Shown: positions 1-8,970 of the stretch, one piece after another
How the letters are laid out: every line of letters starts with the position of its first letter
How positions within the stretch are numbered: position 1 is the first letter of the stretch
From: Marinagarivorans sp. UBA5868
GTDB taxonomy: Bacteria; Pseudomonadota; Gammaproteobacteria; Pseudomonadales; Cellvibrionaceae
Assembly: GCA_002432095.1 (NCBI GenBank)
Contig: DJFQ01000025.1
Coordinates: forward strand, 1-24,934
DNA length: 24,934 bases
Reading direction: 5' to 3'
The notes under the pieces: model-generated
Databases searched by the model: none
What the model was told of the DNA's origin: nothing
What the model saw: only the letters and a program-made list of their open reading frames with translations
Made by a program: the position numbers and the translations under genes

Positions 1-1011
1 GTGTCCTGCCCCTGCGCCCTTAGTCTCGCCACCCCAACCGTACTGACCGTGGCGGTGGGTTATCTGCGTCGCTGTGGTGTATTGGTGACGGGAGGTCAGG
101 TTTTCGAAAGCTTAAATGCCGTGAGCCATGTGGTGTTCGACAAAACCGGCACCTTGACCGACGGCGCTCTGCGCATCGTTGAGACCCGTTGCCTTGCCGA
201 CCTTGCGGAAGGAGAAGTGTTGGCTCTGGCCGGCGCATTGGAATCAGGCAGCAGCCACCCCATTGCCCGGGCGTTTGCGGATTTCGGGCACGCTCTACCG
301 GTTGAGCAAAGAAGCAGCGTCGCTGGTGCTGGGGTAAGTGGCCGAATTGCCGGTTTCGAATACAGACTTGGTACCCCAGGCTATGCGTTGCCGCATCATC
401 CACCTGCTTACCAGGAAGAAGGCCTTTGGCTGCTGCTGGCTGATGAGACGCGGGCGCTTGCGTGGATTCGTTTGGAAGATCGCCTGCGAGAGAGCGCAGA
501 AGCCTGTGTATCCGCGCTGCGTGATCTTGGTTGTGTGCCGATCCTGCTTAGTGGCGACCGATCAGAAAATGTCAGCCGTGTCGCTGCTACTCTCCGAATC
601 AACCAATGGCGCGGAGGATTATTACCGGATGACAAGCTGGCTTTTGTGCGCGAGTTGCAAGCATGCGGGGGCAGGGTGCTGATGATTGGTGACGGTATTA
701 ATGACCTACCTGTGTTGAGTGGTGCCGATGTCTCCTGTGCCATGGGCTCCGCCACCCGCCTGGCGCAAACCCGCGCCGACTGCATTCTGCTTGGCGAGGA
801 TCTCCACCAGATTCCCGCTGCACTGGCGTTTGCCCGCCGGGTGCGCAGCGTCATCAAACAAAATCTCACCTGGGCGATCATCTACAATCTTTGCGCCCTG
901 CCTCTCGCCGCCGCAGGTCTTGTGCCCCCCTGGCTCGCCGCCATCGGTATGTCTTCCAGTTCCTTGGTGGTAGTGGCGAACTCCCTGCGAGTTGGCCGCG
1001 ATCAGCCATAA
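1..1011 (+). CDS. ccoI: Copper-transporting P-type ATPase CcoI, 5'-truncated by the window edge
   Basis: This is the C-terminal part (336 codons visible) of a P1B-type copper ATPase. The family exports Cu from the cytoplasm, and the CcoI/FixI branch supplies copper for cbb3 cytochrome oxidase assembly. The fragment opens inside the copper-binding membrane helix (CPC at visible residues 3-5). It then shows the phosphorylation motif DKTGT with Asp47, the nucleotide-binding SSHP motif near 84-87, and the hinge GDGIND at 230-235. The last membrane pair carries the YN and MxxSS residues typical of P1B-1 pumps. The GTG at base 1 is an internal Val codon, not a start; the metal-binding N-terminus and first helices lie outside the window. 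The ccoS gene 93 bases downstream is what favours CcoI over a general CopA. Confidence 0.9.
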   Translation: MSCPCALSLATPTVLTVAVGYLRRCGVLVTGGQVFESLNAVSHVVFDKTGTLTDGALRIVETRCLADLAEGEVLALAGALESGSSHPIARAFADFGHALPVEQRSSVAGAGVSGRIAGFEYRLGTPGYALPHHPPAYQEEGLWLLLADETRALAWIRLEDRLRESAEACVSALRDLGCVPILLSGDRSENVSRVAATLRINQWRGGLLPDDKLAFVRELQACGGRVLMIGDGINDLPVLSGADVSCAMGSATRLAQTRADCILLGEDLHQIPAALAFARRVRSVIKQNLTWAIIYNLCALPLAAAGLVPPWLAAIGMSSSSLVVVANSLRVGRDQP

Positions 1012-1104
1012 TTTTCCGGCGGTCCTCTGACAAGTTTTCAGTGATTGGGCTGCCGCTCGCCATCAATTCTCCTACAATGCCCGCTTTCCAAACCGGAGGC
1101 CGCC

Positions 1105-1311
1105 ATGGATAGTCTGTATCTTCTAATTCCACTGGCGATCATTCTGGTGGCACTTGCGGTTTGGGCGTTGTTTTGGGCGGTGCGCTCAGGTCAGTACGAT
1201 GATTTGGATACGGACAGTCGGCGCATTCTGTTCGATGATCAAGATCATCCGCCCACCACAGGGAAGCGCTCAGAAGACTCGCTGCCAACCGCAGATCCTC
1301 GCAATGAGTGA
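1105..1311 (+). CDS. ccoS: CcoS, cbb3-type cytochrome oxidase assembly protein
   Basis: A 68-residue single-pass membrane protein. The N-terminus is one hydrophobic helix (about residues 4-26). It is followed directly by the family signature FWAVRSGQYDDL and then RRILFDD, after which the tail is variable and polar. CcoS is required for cofactor (heme/copper) insertion into the cbb3 oxidase catalytic subunit. The chosen ATG has a strong GGAGG ribosome-binding site at 1095-1099, five bases upstream; the longer in-frame reading from 1045 lacks this and adds non-conserved sequence. It follows ccoI, and its last 8 bases overlap the next gene, so translational coupling is likely. Confidence 0.93.
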   Translation: MDSLYLLIPLAIILVALAVWALFWAVRSGQYDDLDTDSRRILFDDQDHPPTTGKRSEDSLPTADPRNE

Positions 1312-2050
1312 TATCTGGCTCAACTTCGCCGCGGCGTTTGGGTTGGGGCTCGCCGGCGCAGGTCACTGCTTGGGCATGTGCGGCGGTGTGGTGGCTGCGC
1401 TAAGTTTTGCCACGCCCGTGGATTCGCAAGCGGCGCGTTGGAAATTGAATCTGGGCTATAACCTGGGACGAGTCGCCAGTTACAGCGTTATGGGCGGATT
1501 TGTAGCTACCCTGGCCGATCTATTGCCGACGGCCGGACTACCGCTGGCCCGCACTTTAGCCGGGCTGTTGCTAATTGCCATGGGTCTTTATCTGGCCAAT
1601 TGGTGGCGCGGCCTTTTATGGTTGGAGCGCGGCGGCCAGTGGTTATGGCGTCGGTTGAAACCTTTGGGCGATCGCTGTCTGCCGCTGGACTCATTCCCGA
1701 AGGCGGTAGGGGTGGGAATGGTGTGGGGCTGGTTGCCCTGCGGCCTGGTGTACGCCGCATTGGGCTTCGCTCTCGCCCAGGCGAATGGGTTACACGGAGC
1801 ATTAGTAATGACGGCATTTGGGTTGGGCACCTTGCCGGCACTTATCGTTGGTGGCTTATTAGCCAGTAGGCTGAAATCTCTGTTGGCCAACCGGCGGATT
1901 AGAACACTGTTTGCCGTTGCCTACCTTCTGTTCGGCGCATGGATTCTGATCGGCGCTTGGTATCACCACATCGCTCATCAATCGCATTCGCCAGAGGATC
2001 ACTCTCAACATTTCGATATCGACCTCGATTCCGTCCACCAACATCACTGA
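1304..2050 (+). CDS. SafE/TauE-like (COG2836-type) membrane protein with His-rich tail
   Basis: A 248-residue polytopic membrane protein with about six hydrophobic segments. An early motif GHCLGMCGG (residues 20-28, Cys22 and Cys26) and a later GWLPCGL (Cys146) are hallmarks of the 'sulfite exporter TauE/SafE' relatives that sit beside ccoGHIS genes in many proteobacteria. The C-terminus (221-248) is hydrophilic and holds nine histidines plus acidic residues, suggesting metal binding. The transported substrate is not established for this subgroup; the neighbourhood points to copper or redox support of cbb3 oxidase. The start overlaps ccoS by 8 bases (ATGAGTGA). A longer in-frame reading from 1154 would run antiparallel in meaning to ccoS and is not conserved-looking. 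Family call is firm; function is inferred. Confidence 0.85.
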   Translation: MSDIWLNFAAAFGLGLAGAGHCLGMCGGVVAALSFATPVDSQAARWKLNLGYNLGRVASYSVMGGFVATLADLLPTAGLPLARTLAGLLLIAMGLYLANWWRGLLWLERGGQWLWRRLKPLGDRCLPLDSFPKAVGVGMVWGWLPCGLVYAALGFALAQANGLHGALVMTAFGLGTLPALIVGGLLASRLKSLLANRRIRTLFAVAYLLFGAWILIGAWYHHIAHQSHSPEDHSQHFDIDLDSVHQHH

Positions 2051-2067
2051 CAAAACTCCGGGGATTT

Positions 2068-3432
2068 ATGCAGCCAGCGCAAGACGAACTTGATCCGACC
2101 CGCGCCATCGCCGAGTTGGCCAGTCATCTCGACGACGAGGACGCCACGACCAATGCTCGCGCCCTGGCGGAAATCTTTCAAAATCTGGAACCAGACGATT
2201 TGGCGCTGGCGCTGGAATCGCTGCCGCTGGAGAAGCGCCTTGCCGTTTGGCAGCAAATTCCCCAAGACGAGCAGCTCGATGTGCTCGTCGCCATGCGTGG
2301 CGAAGCGCGTTTGCTGTTGCTGCGGCAATTATCGCAGGAAGAATTGCATGAGCTGTTCGATGAGATTGACTCGGAAGACCTGATCGAACTTGCCGAAACC
2401 GTGCCGGACGCCGTGGTGGACATGGCACTGGGGCGCATGGATGAGCAGCAGCGCAAATACTTCGAGATGGCCCAGCAGTTTCCGGAAGAATCTGTGGGCC
2501 GCTGGCTCAATCACGACATTTTGATGGTTTCGCAGAACACCCGCGTTGCTGACGCTTTACGCATGTTGCGACGCGAGGCGCCGGACTATACAGAGGTTCT
2601 GTATCTGGTCGACCGCACTGGACGTTGGGCCGGGTGCACACGCATCAATCGATTGTTATCGGCGCAGCCACACCAAAACGTGGCGGAGCTTAAGGAAGAA
2701 GATTACCCGTCCCTTCTCGCCGATGACGACATGTATGAAGCGGCGGAGGAGGTGGAGCGCTCCAGTTACATCGCGCTTCCGGTATTGAGCAAAGACGGAG
2801 TGCTGTTGGGGCGGCTCGACGTGGGCACTGCTATGGATCTGCTGCGGGAGCAGGCGGAGAATCAGCTGATGGCTTCTGCCGGTCTGGCGGAGGACGCCGA
2901 CTTGTTCGCGCCGGTCAAACGCTCCGCCCAGACCAGGGCGGTTTGGCTGGGCATCAACCTGATCACCGCTTTCATGGCCTCATGGTTTATTGGCCTGTTT
3001 GAAGCCACCATTCAAGAGGTGGTGGCACTAGCAGTGTTAATGCCCGTCGTGGCTTCCATGGGGGGCATCGCCGGCAGCCAGACATTGACGCTAATCGTTC
3101 GCGGCCTCGCTCTCGGGCAGATCTCTGCGGCTAACTTCAACGCGTTGCTGCTCAAAGAATTGCGGGTGGGCGCGCTTAACGGAGTGCTCTGGGCACTGGT
3201 GATTGGCATAGTGGCGGCGGTGTGGTTTGACAGCGTGCTGCTTGGTCTGGTCATAGGTGCAGCCATCGTCGCTAACATATGCGCCGCCGCGGCGTCCGGC
3301 GTGCTGATTCCGGTGGTGCTCGACAAGCTTAAGCTGGACCCTGCGCTGTCCGGCTCCGTTATCCTTACCACCGTGACCGATGTCATTGGATTTGTCGCCT
3401 TCCTCGGTCTGGGTACGCTTATTTTGGTTTGA
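2068..3432 (+). CDS. mgtE: MgtE magnesium transporter/channel
   Basis: A 454-residue MgtE, the usual length. An acidic, helical MgtE N-domain (about 30-135) is followed by two CBS domains (about 145-265) that sense cytoplasmic Mg2+. A five-helix membrane domain (about 288-454) forms the pore. The pore region contains PVVASMGGIAGSQ (GGIAGSQ at 332-338), where many homologues have Asn in place of Ile. The last helix contains TDVIG (437-441); its Asp438 corresponds to the ion-coordinating Asp of the family. The ATG lies 17 bases after the SafE-like gene, with GGGG just upstream. The annotated reading can extend to 1939 in frame, but that part overlaps the previous gene and is not MgtE-like. It converges with nth across 61 bases in which I see no clear terminator. 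Confidence 0.95.
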   Translation: MQPAQDELDPTRAIAELASHLDDEDATTNARALAEIFQNLEPDDLALALESLPLEKRLAVWQQIPQDEQLDVLVAMRGEARLLLLRQLSQEELHELFDEIDSEDLIELAETVPDAVVDMALGRMDEQQRKYFEMAQQFPEESVGRWLNHDILMVSQNTRVADALRMLRREAPDYTEVLYLVDRTGRWAGCTRINRLLSAQPHQNVAELKEEDYPSLLADDDMYEAAEEVERSSYIALPVLSKDGVLLGRLDVGTAMDLLREQAENQLMASAGLAEDADLFAPVKRSAQTRAVWLGINLITAFMASWFIGLFEATIQEVVALAVLMPVVASMGGIAGSQTLTLIVRGLALGQISAANFNALLLKELRVGALNGVLWALVIGIVAAVWFDSVLLGLVIGAAIVANICAAAASGVLIPVVLDKLKLDPALSGSVILTTVTDVIGFVAFLGLGTLILV

Positions 3433-3493
3433 CGTCAGAATGCCCAAGCAAATTGCAGAGGTATAACGTCAGCGAACACACGAATCGTATGGG

Positions 3494-4156
3494 TTACGCC
3501 TTGCGGGTAAGCTTTGGTTTTTTTCGGTCAGGATAACAGGCGGTGCAAATAGGGCAGACCGTGCCATCGCAACCGCGCGCGGAGCAATATTCGCGGCCGT
3601 AATAAATGATCTGCAGATGCAATTTGTTCCAATATTGTTCTGGAAAAAGCCGTTTCAGATCCTTTTCCGTTTGCTCGACATTTTTTCCTGTGGTGAGACC
3701 CCAGCGCTGCGCCAGCCGGTGAATATGGGTATCGACGGGAAAAGCCGGGACTCCAAACGCCTGGCTCATCACGACGCTCGCCGTTTTGTGTCCCACCCCT
3801 GGGAGGGCTTCCAACTCGGCGAAGCTCTGCGGCACCTGGCCTGCGTAATCTTCGGTAATAATCTGCGAAAGTTTTTGGATGGCTTTGGATTTTTGCGGCG
3901 ATAAACCGCAGGGGCGAATAATGTCTTGAATTTTTTCTACGGGAATTTTTGCCATGGCTTGCGGAGTGTCCGCCAGTTGCCAGAGCGCCGGTGTTACCTG
4001 GTTGACCCGTTCATCGGTGCACTGGGCGGAAAGTAAAACCGCGACCAGAAGAGTGTAGGCATCTTTATGCTGTAAGGGGATCGGCGGATTGGGATACAGC
4101 GCCTGCAGAGTTTGTAGAATGTGCGCGACTCGCTGAGCTTTATTTAAATTGGCCAT
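3494..4156 (-). CDS. nth: Endonuclease III-type DNA glycosylase/AP lyase with atypical cluster cysteines
   Basis: A 220-residue member of the Nth branch of the HhH-GPD superfamily, which removes oxidised pyrimidines and cleaves AP sites in base-excision repair. The helix-hairpin-helix is LPGVGHKTAS (118-127) with catalytic Lys124, and catalytic Asp142 sits in PVDTHIHRL. The C-terminal iron-sulfur loop is unusual. Cysteines fall at 191, 196, 201, 204 and 207, whereas Escherichia coli Nth has C-x6-C-x2-C-x5-C. It also lies in a map-glnD-dapC-nth run instead of at the end of the rnf/rsx operon. The gene starts 9 bases after the dapC stop, so it is probably cotranscribed. Whether a 4Fe-4S cluster is still bound cannot be told by eye. 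Confidence 0.9.
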   Translation of the reverse strand: MANLNKAQRVAHILQTLQALYPNPPIPLQHKDAYTLLVAVLLSAQCTDERVNQVTPALWQLADTPQAMAKIPVEKIQDIIRPCGLSPQKSKAIQKLSQIITEDYAGQVPQSFAELEALPGVGHKTASVVMSQAFGVPAFPVDTHIHRLAQRWGLTTGKNVEQTEKDLKRLFPEQYWNKLHLQIIYYGREYCSARGCDGTVCPICTACYPDRKKPKLTRKA

Positions 4157-4165
4157 GGCGGAGAT

Positions 4166-5362
4166 TTAACGACTTTCACAAAATCGCTTGATACGCTCTG
4201 CGGCATCGCAACACTCATCCAAAGTCGCCACCAGTGCCAGGCGAATTCGATTTTCGCCAGGATTTCCCGCCGGTGTTGGACGGGCGAGATATTGGCCAGG
4301 TAACACCGTCACATTCTGTTCGGCAAATAAATCGCGGGCAAATTCGGTGTCAGCGTAAGGTGTGCGCGGCCAAAAATAAAACCCCGCGTCTGGCATTGTC
4401 AGATCCAGATGATTTTTCAGAATCGAGAAAACCTTGGCGAATTTCTGCCTGTACAGCTCCCGATTTTCCCGCACATGGTGCTCATCGTTCCATGCGGCAA
4501 TACTGGCAAGTTGCGTAGGTACGGGGAGAGCGCAGCCGTGATAGGTGCGGTACTGCAGGTATTTATTCAAAACCTCACGATCACCAGCGACGAAGCCCGA
4601 GCGCAGCCCTGGCAAATTCGAACGCTTCGACAAACTGTGAAAAACGACGCAGCGGCGGAAATCATCGCGGCCCATTTCCGCGCAGACCTGTAGCAGCCCG
4701 AGCGGTGGATTTTGCTCATCGAAATAAAGTTCTGAATAACATTCATCACTGGCAATCACAAAATCATATTCATCCGCCAGCTCAATCAAGGACTGCAGCG
4801 TCGCGCGATCCAAAACCGTGCCCGTGGGATTGCCGGGAGAACAGATATACAGCAGCTGGCAGTGGCGCCAGACTTCCGCCGGAACGGCGGCAAAATCCGG
4901 AACAAAATTGTTTTCTGCAGTGCAGTTGAGAAAATAGGGCGCAGCGCCGGCGAGCAGCGCTGCGCCTTCGTAAATTTGATAAAACGGGTTGGGCATCACC
5001 ACTTTGGCTGCCGGTGCAGCGGAAACACACGCTTGGGCGAACGAAAACAACGCTTCCCGTGTGCCGGCGACAGGCAGCACGTGATGATCCGCTGTGAGCG
5101 TGCCGGACTTAAGCTGAAAACGTCGGGTCGCCCATTGGCAGATCGCCTCGCGCAATTCCGGTAAACCCTTGGTCATCGGATACTGTGAAAGTCCGCGTAG
5201 CTGCCGCGCCAGTTCTTCGATAACAAATGCGGGCGGCGCGTGTTTGGGTTCACCAATCGATAATGCGATGGATGAGAGATGTGCGGGAGGTTGAATCCCT
5301 GCTTTGAGTGCCGCGAGTTTTTCGAAAGGATAAGGTTGCAATGACGCCAGATGATGGTTCAT
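4166..5362 (-). CDS. dapC: Succinyldiaminopimelate transaminase (DapC), PLP class I/II aminotransferase
   Basis: A 398-residue fold-type I aminotransferase. Visible PLP residues are the CSPGNPTG segment (Asn178), Asp206 in SDECY, the Schiff-base Lys246 in SLSKRSN, and the carboxylate-binding Arg374 in NRIRLAL. DapC converts N-succinyl-2-amino-6-ketopimelate to N-succinyl-LL-diaminopimelate for lysine and peptidoglycan. The length and the map-glnD-dapC context match the Pseudomonas-type gene, which favours DapC over a generic aspartate aminotransferase. The start used is the ATG at 5362 (protein begins MNHHLASLQPYP), five bases after the glnD stop codon. A longer in-frame reading from 5431 would lie inside glnD and is not conserved-looking. 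Confidence 0.88.
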   Translation of the reverse strand: MNHHLASLQPYPFEKLAALKAGIQPPAHLSSIALSIGEPKHAPPAFVIEELARQLRGLSQYPMTKGLPELREAICQWATRRFQLKSGTLTADHHVLPVAGTREALFSFAQACVSAAPAAKVVMPNPFYQIYEGAALLAGAAPYFLNCTAENNFVPDFAAVPAEVWRHCQLLYICSPGNPTGTVLDRATLQSLIELADEYDFVIASDECYSELYFDEQNPPLGLLQVCAEMGRDDFRRCVVFHSLSKRSNLPGLRSGFVAGDREVLNKYLQYRTYHGCALPVPTQLASIAAWNDEHHVRENRELYRQKFAKVFSILKNHLDLTMPDAGFYFWPRTPYADTEFARDLFAEQNVTVLPGQYLARPTPAGNPGENRIRLALVATLDECCDAAERIKRFCESR

Positions 5363-5367
5363 GTCGA

Positions 5368-8079
5368 TCAGATGTCTTTTTCCACTTGTAAATTGAGTTC
5401 CCGGCAAATCGTTTGTTGCAAACGGGCGCAAAGCTCGGGATCCGTGAGGGGTTGTTTGTTCGCGTCCGTGATAAAGAAAATGTCTTCCACCCGTTCACCA
5501 AGGGTGGAGATTTTGGCATTCTGCAATTGCACACCAAAATCCATAAAAATTCGCCCGATGGTGGCGAGCAGGCCGGGACGGTCCGGGCTGACCACTTCCA
5601 GTACCGTTACACTGCCGTTGACCGCATTGTGAATACTGGTGCGCGTGGGCGTGACAAATTGTTTGAGCTGACGCGGTGTGCGCCGGCGGACGATCTCGGA
5701 ATATTGGTCCACTAATTTCAATTCATCCGCCAGCGCTTTGCGGACGACATTGAGTTTTTCACGGTGGTTGCCCAGCGGCTGGAAATTTTCGTCGAGCACG
5801 TAAAATGTGTCGATGGTGTAACCGCTCTTGGAGCTGTACAAGCGGGCGTCCTGAATATTCAGGCCCAATTGTGCAAGTGCCGTAGCTGCGGCAACAAATA
5901 CGTTATTCACGTCTTTTACGCGCACAAAAATCTGCGTTGCGCCCTGCCAGGGTTGGTGTTCTGAATCGCGGATTAGAATCAAAGGCTCGTCGGTTTTATG
6001 CTGCAGAATTGCTTCGGTCTGCCAGGCAATGTCCATAGCGCCTTCACGCAAAAAATAATCATCCCGCATATCAGCCCATAATGTGCGTGCGAGATTGGCA
6101 TCCACACCTTTTTCAGCGAGTATTTCCAGCGCTTTATTGCGTGTTTCCTCCACCACATCTTGTTGGTCAATGGTATTTTCCAACCCGCGGCGCAGCGCAA
6201 GTTTTGTCTCGGTATAAAGTTGGCGCATCAGGCTTGCGCGCCAGCTGTTCCAGATTTCTGGATTGGTGCCGCACATATCGGCAACCGTGAGGGTGTACAA
6301 ATAATCTAAGTGCGTTATGTCACCCACTTGCAGCGCAAACTGATGAATAACGTCGGGGTCGGAAATGTCTTTTTTTTGCGAAACGTAGGACATCAGCAGA
6401 TGTTTTTGCACCAGCCATTTCACCAGTCGGGTTTCCCGGCCGTTGAGCCCGTGCTCCTGGCAAAATTGTTCAGCGTCTTCCGCGCCCAGATCCGAATGAT
6501 CGCCGCCGCGGCCTTTGCCAATGTCGTGAAACAGTGCGGCGATATAGAGAATTTCCGGTTGCGGAATGTGCTTGATGATACTGGCCGCCAATGGAAAATC
6601 CTCTTCCGCACTTTTATTGCGGAAGCGTCGAATATTTTGCATTACCAGCAAAGTGTGAGCATCCACCGTGTACCGGTGGAAGAGGTCGTGCTGCATCTGC
6701 CCGGTAATCTTGCCGAACGCTGGCAGGTAGCGACCGAGCAGGCCATAACGCTTCATGCGTTTGAGCTGGGTGATCAGGCCTTTTTCCACTTTGAACATTT
6801 GTAAAAATTGGCGGCGAATTTCCGGGTCCTGACGAAACTGTTCATCCACCAGTGCACGTTTTTCTCGGATCAGACGAATTGTTTGGGACTGCACACCTTT
6901 GATCGTCGGGTCCTCGCACATGCGCAGGAAAATTTCCATCATCGCCGCCGGACGTTCGTCGAAGACTCGATTGTGAGTCACGCCGATGTAGCGATCGCGC
7001 AGTTGAAAATCCGCGCTCAGTTGTACGGAATCGCTTAAAAGAATTTTGGATTTGTTTTCCTTTTCATGAATACGCTCATCCAGAATGCGTAGCAAAATAT
7101 CGTTCAATTCACGCAGCGCAAGTACAGTGCGATAGTACTCGTGCATAAATTGCTCAACCGCGAGCCCACGCTCATTATCTTTGTAACCAAAATGTTTGGC
7201 GAGTTCGCGCTGATATTCAAACAATAATCGCTCTTCGGCGCGGCGCGCGAGTTTGTGCAAGCCGTAACGCACGCGCCACAACAGCGCCTCTCCGTTGCGC
7301 AACAGACCGAATTCCTGCTCGGTGAAAAACCCCTGGCCCTCCAATTGTTGAAGGGTCTGAACACCATAATAGCGTTTGGCAACCCAGTGAATGGTCTGGA
7401 TATCGCGCAGTCCCCCAGGGGAATTTTTAACGTTAGGTTCGAGATTGCACTCAGTGAAATTGTGTTTTTTGTGGCGCTGAACCTGTTCATCGAATTTCGC
7501 TCGATAGAATTCACCCAGCGGCCACATATAATCCGGGCCGGTCAATACCTGTAGCCGGTCTCGCAGGCGATCATTACCGGCCAGGCGGCGTGCTTCCATA
7601 AGATTGGTGGCAACCGTTATGTCCTGTTTGGCAATAACGACGCACTCGTCCAAGGTGCGCACGCTACTGCCGATATCCAGGCCGATATCCCATAGCAGGG
7701 TAATAAAGCTCTGGATTTCTTCCTGGTAGCGGTTGCCGGCGTTGTTATCCAGCAGCACCAATATGTCGATGTCAGAGTGAGGGTGCAGTTCGCGGCGGCC
7801 GTAACCACCCACTGCGACAAGACATATATCGTCGCCCCAAGGGTAGCGATGCCAGGCGTAATGCAGAATGAGATCGATAAACGTGGCACGCTCGGATACC
7901 AGAAAACGGATATCTTCACTTTCATCATACCGGCGGTCGAAGTGGCCATTGACGCCGGTGATCGCGTCTTTAAAAACTTTGATGACCGGCTTGTTGGCGA
8001 AATCCTCGCGGAATCGCCGTTGGTTAAAAAAGATGGGCTGATAGGGAAATTCAGGCCAGGCGTCGGGAGTCAGGATCAT
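5368..8079 (-). CDS. glnD: GlnD, bifunctional [protein-PII] uridylyltransferase / uridylyl-removing enzyme
   Basis: A 903-residue protein with the complete GlnD architecture. The N-terminal nucleotidyltransferase has GGYGRRE (91-97) followed by SDID with Asp103 and Asp105. A GlnD-type helical linker follows. The HD hydrolase domain includes FHDIGKGRGGDH (517-528), and two C-terminal ACT domains (about 715-790 and 825-900) sense glutamine. The enzyme uridylylates PII when glutamine is low and removes UMP when it is high, so it is the nitrogen-status sensor. The start is the ATG at 8079, which overlaps the map stop codon as ATGA. The in-frame extension to 8151 lies inside map and is rejected. 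Active-site motifs of both domains look intact. Confidence 0.96.
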   Translation of the reverse strand: MILTPDAWPEFPYQPIFFNQRRFREDFANKPVIKVFKDAITGVNGHFDRRYDESEDIRFLVSERATFIDLILHYAWHRYPWGDDICLVAVGGYGRRELHPHSDIDILVLLDNNAGNRYQEEIQSFITLLWDIGLDIGSSVRTLDECVVIAKQDITVATNLMEARRLAGNDRLRDRLQVLTGPDYMWPLGEFYRAKFDEQVQRHKKHNFTECNLEPNVKNSPGGLRDIQTIHWVAKRYYGVQTLQQLEGQGFFTEQEFGLLRNGEALLWRVRYGLHKLARRAEERLLFEYQRELAKHFGYKDNERGLAVEQFMHEYYRTVLALRELNDILLRILDERIHEKENKSKILLSDSVQLSADFQLRDRYIGVTHNRVFDERPAAMMEIFLRMCEDPTIKGVQSQTIRLIREKRALVDEQFRQDPEIRRQFLQMFKVEKGLITQLKRMKRYGLLGRYLPAFGKITGQMQHDLFHRYTVDAHTLLVMQNIRRFRNKSAEEDFPLAASIIKHIPQPEILYIAALFHDIGKGRGGDHSDLGAEDAEQFCQEHGLNGRETRLVKWLVQKHLLMSYVSQKKDISDPDVIHQFALQVGDITHLDYLYTLTVADMCGTNPEIWNSWRASLMRQLYTETKLALRRGLENTIDQQDVVEETRNKALEILAEKGVDANLARTLWADMRDDYFLREGAMDIAWQTEAILQHKTDEPLILIRDSEHQPWQGATQIFVRVKDVNNVFVAAATALAQLGLNIQDARLYSSKSGYTIDTFYVLDENFQPLGNHREKLNVVRKALADELKLVDQYSEIVRRRTPRQLKQFVTPTRTSIHNAVNGSVTVLEVVSPDRPGLLATIGRIFMDFGVQLQNAKISTLGERVEDIFFITDANKQPLTDPELCARLQQTICRELNLQVEKDI

Positions 8080-8849
8080 CAAAACCGTTCTTCGTTGCGC
8101 GCCGTCAAAACTTCCACACCGGTGGCGGTAACCGCCAGGGTGTGTTCCCACTGGGCCGACAAGCGGCCATCGCGGGTTTCGACTGTCCAGCCGTCGCTCT
8201 TCAATTTGGTGCCGGATTTGCCCGCGTTGATCATGGGCTCAATGGTGAAGGTCATGCCTTCCACCAATTCCATTCCGGTACCGGGAGTGCCGTAATGCAA
8301 AACCTGGGGATCCTCGTGAAAGATCTTGCCAATACCGTGGCCACAATAGTCGCGCACCACAGAGTAATAGTTGCCTTCAGCGTGTTGCTGAATAACGTGG
8401 CCTATGTCGCCAAGATGTGCGCCGGGCTTGACCAACTCAATGCCTTTATAGAGGCATTCCTGAGTCACTTTCACCAAACGTTCCGCGTGGGGTGCAACCT
8501 TGCCAACCAGAAACATCTTGCTGGTATCGCCATGGTATTCATCGACGATCACAGTGACATCCACATTGATAATGTCGCCGCTCTTTAGAATTTTTTTCTC
8601 TGACGGAATGCCGTGGCAGACCACATGATTAACGGAGGTGCAAATGGACTTGGGGAAACCCTTGTAATTCAACGGTGCGGGAGTCGCCTTTTGTACGTCG
8701 GTAATGTATTTGTGACACAGGTGGTCAAGCTCAGCCGTGCTGACTCCCGGCACTATATAAGGCTCAATATATTCCAGAACTTCGGCGGCCTTGCGTCCGG
8801 CTATGCGCATTTTTGCGATTTCATCTGGCGTTTTAATAGTTACTGACAT
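8079..8849 (-). CDS. map: Methionine aminopeptidase type I
   Basis: A 256-residue type Ia methionine aminopeptidase that removes the initiator Met from nascent proteins. All five metal ligands are visible: Asp97, Asp108, His171, Glu204 and Glu235. The substrate-contacting His79 is in VCHGIP. The start chosen is the ATG at 8849, because the protein then begins MSVTIKTPDEIAKM and aligns with E. coli MAISIKTPEDIEKM. A GTG four codons earlier (8861) is also in frame and cannot be excluded; neither has a strong Shine-Dalgarno. The gene is first in map-glnD-dapC-nth and diverges from rpsB, the arrangement seen in many gammaproteobacteria. Confidence 0.96.
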   Translation of the reverse strand: MSVTIKTPDEIAKMRIAGRKAAEVLEYIEPYIVPGVSTAELDHLCHKYITDVQKATPAPLNYKGFPKSICTSVNHVVCHGIPSEKKILKSGDIINVDVTVIVDEYHGDTSKMFLVGKVAPHAERLVKVTQECLYKGIELVKPGAHLGDIGHVIQQHAEGNYYSVVRDYCGHGIGKIFHEDPQVLHYGTPGTGMELVEGMTFTIEPMINAGKSGTKLKSDGWTVETRDGRLSAQWEHTLAVTATGVEVLTARNEERF

Positions 8850-8944
8850 GGAGGTGGTCACTGTATCCGATGAGCCGCCCGGGCTCGGCTTTGAGAGGGC
8901 TGCACATTCTAAACGATAGTCCCGCGCCGCACATACTCTTCCGC

Positions 8945-8959
8945 GCAGAAGTGTTCTGC
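8945..8959. repeat. Perfect inverted repeat, candidate operator
   Basis: GCAGAA-GTG-TTCTGC is a perfect 6-bp inverted repeat with a 3-base spacer. It lies between the divergent map and rpsB genes, roughly 65 bases upstream of the rpsB -10 element. It is not followed by a T tract and is too short to be a good terminator, so a protein-binding site is the more natural reading. I do not recognise it as a named operator. Confidence 0.35.
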
Positions 8960-8970
8960 ATTAACAGGGC

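Noticed and set aside
2051..2067. Mg2+-sensing riboswitch upstream of mgtE
   Set aside because: Only 17 bases separate mgtE from the previous gene, too short for a ykoK/M-box leader.
8080..8151. 24-codon N-terminal extension of glnD
   Set aside because: It is inside the conserved 3' end of map; the ATG at 8079 forms a normal ATGA overlap and gives a usual-length GlnD.
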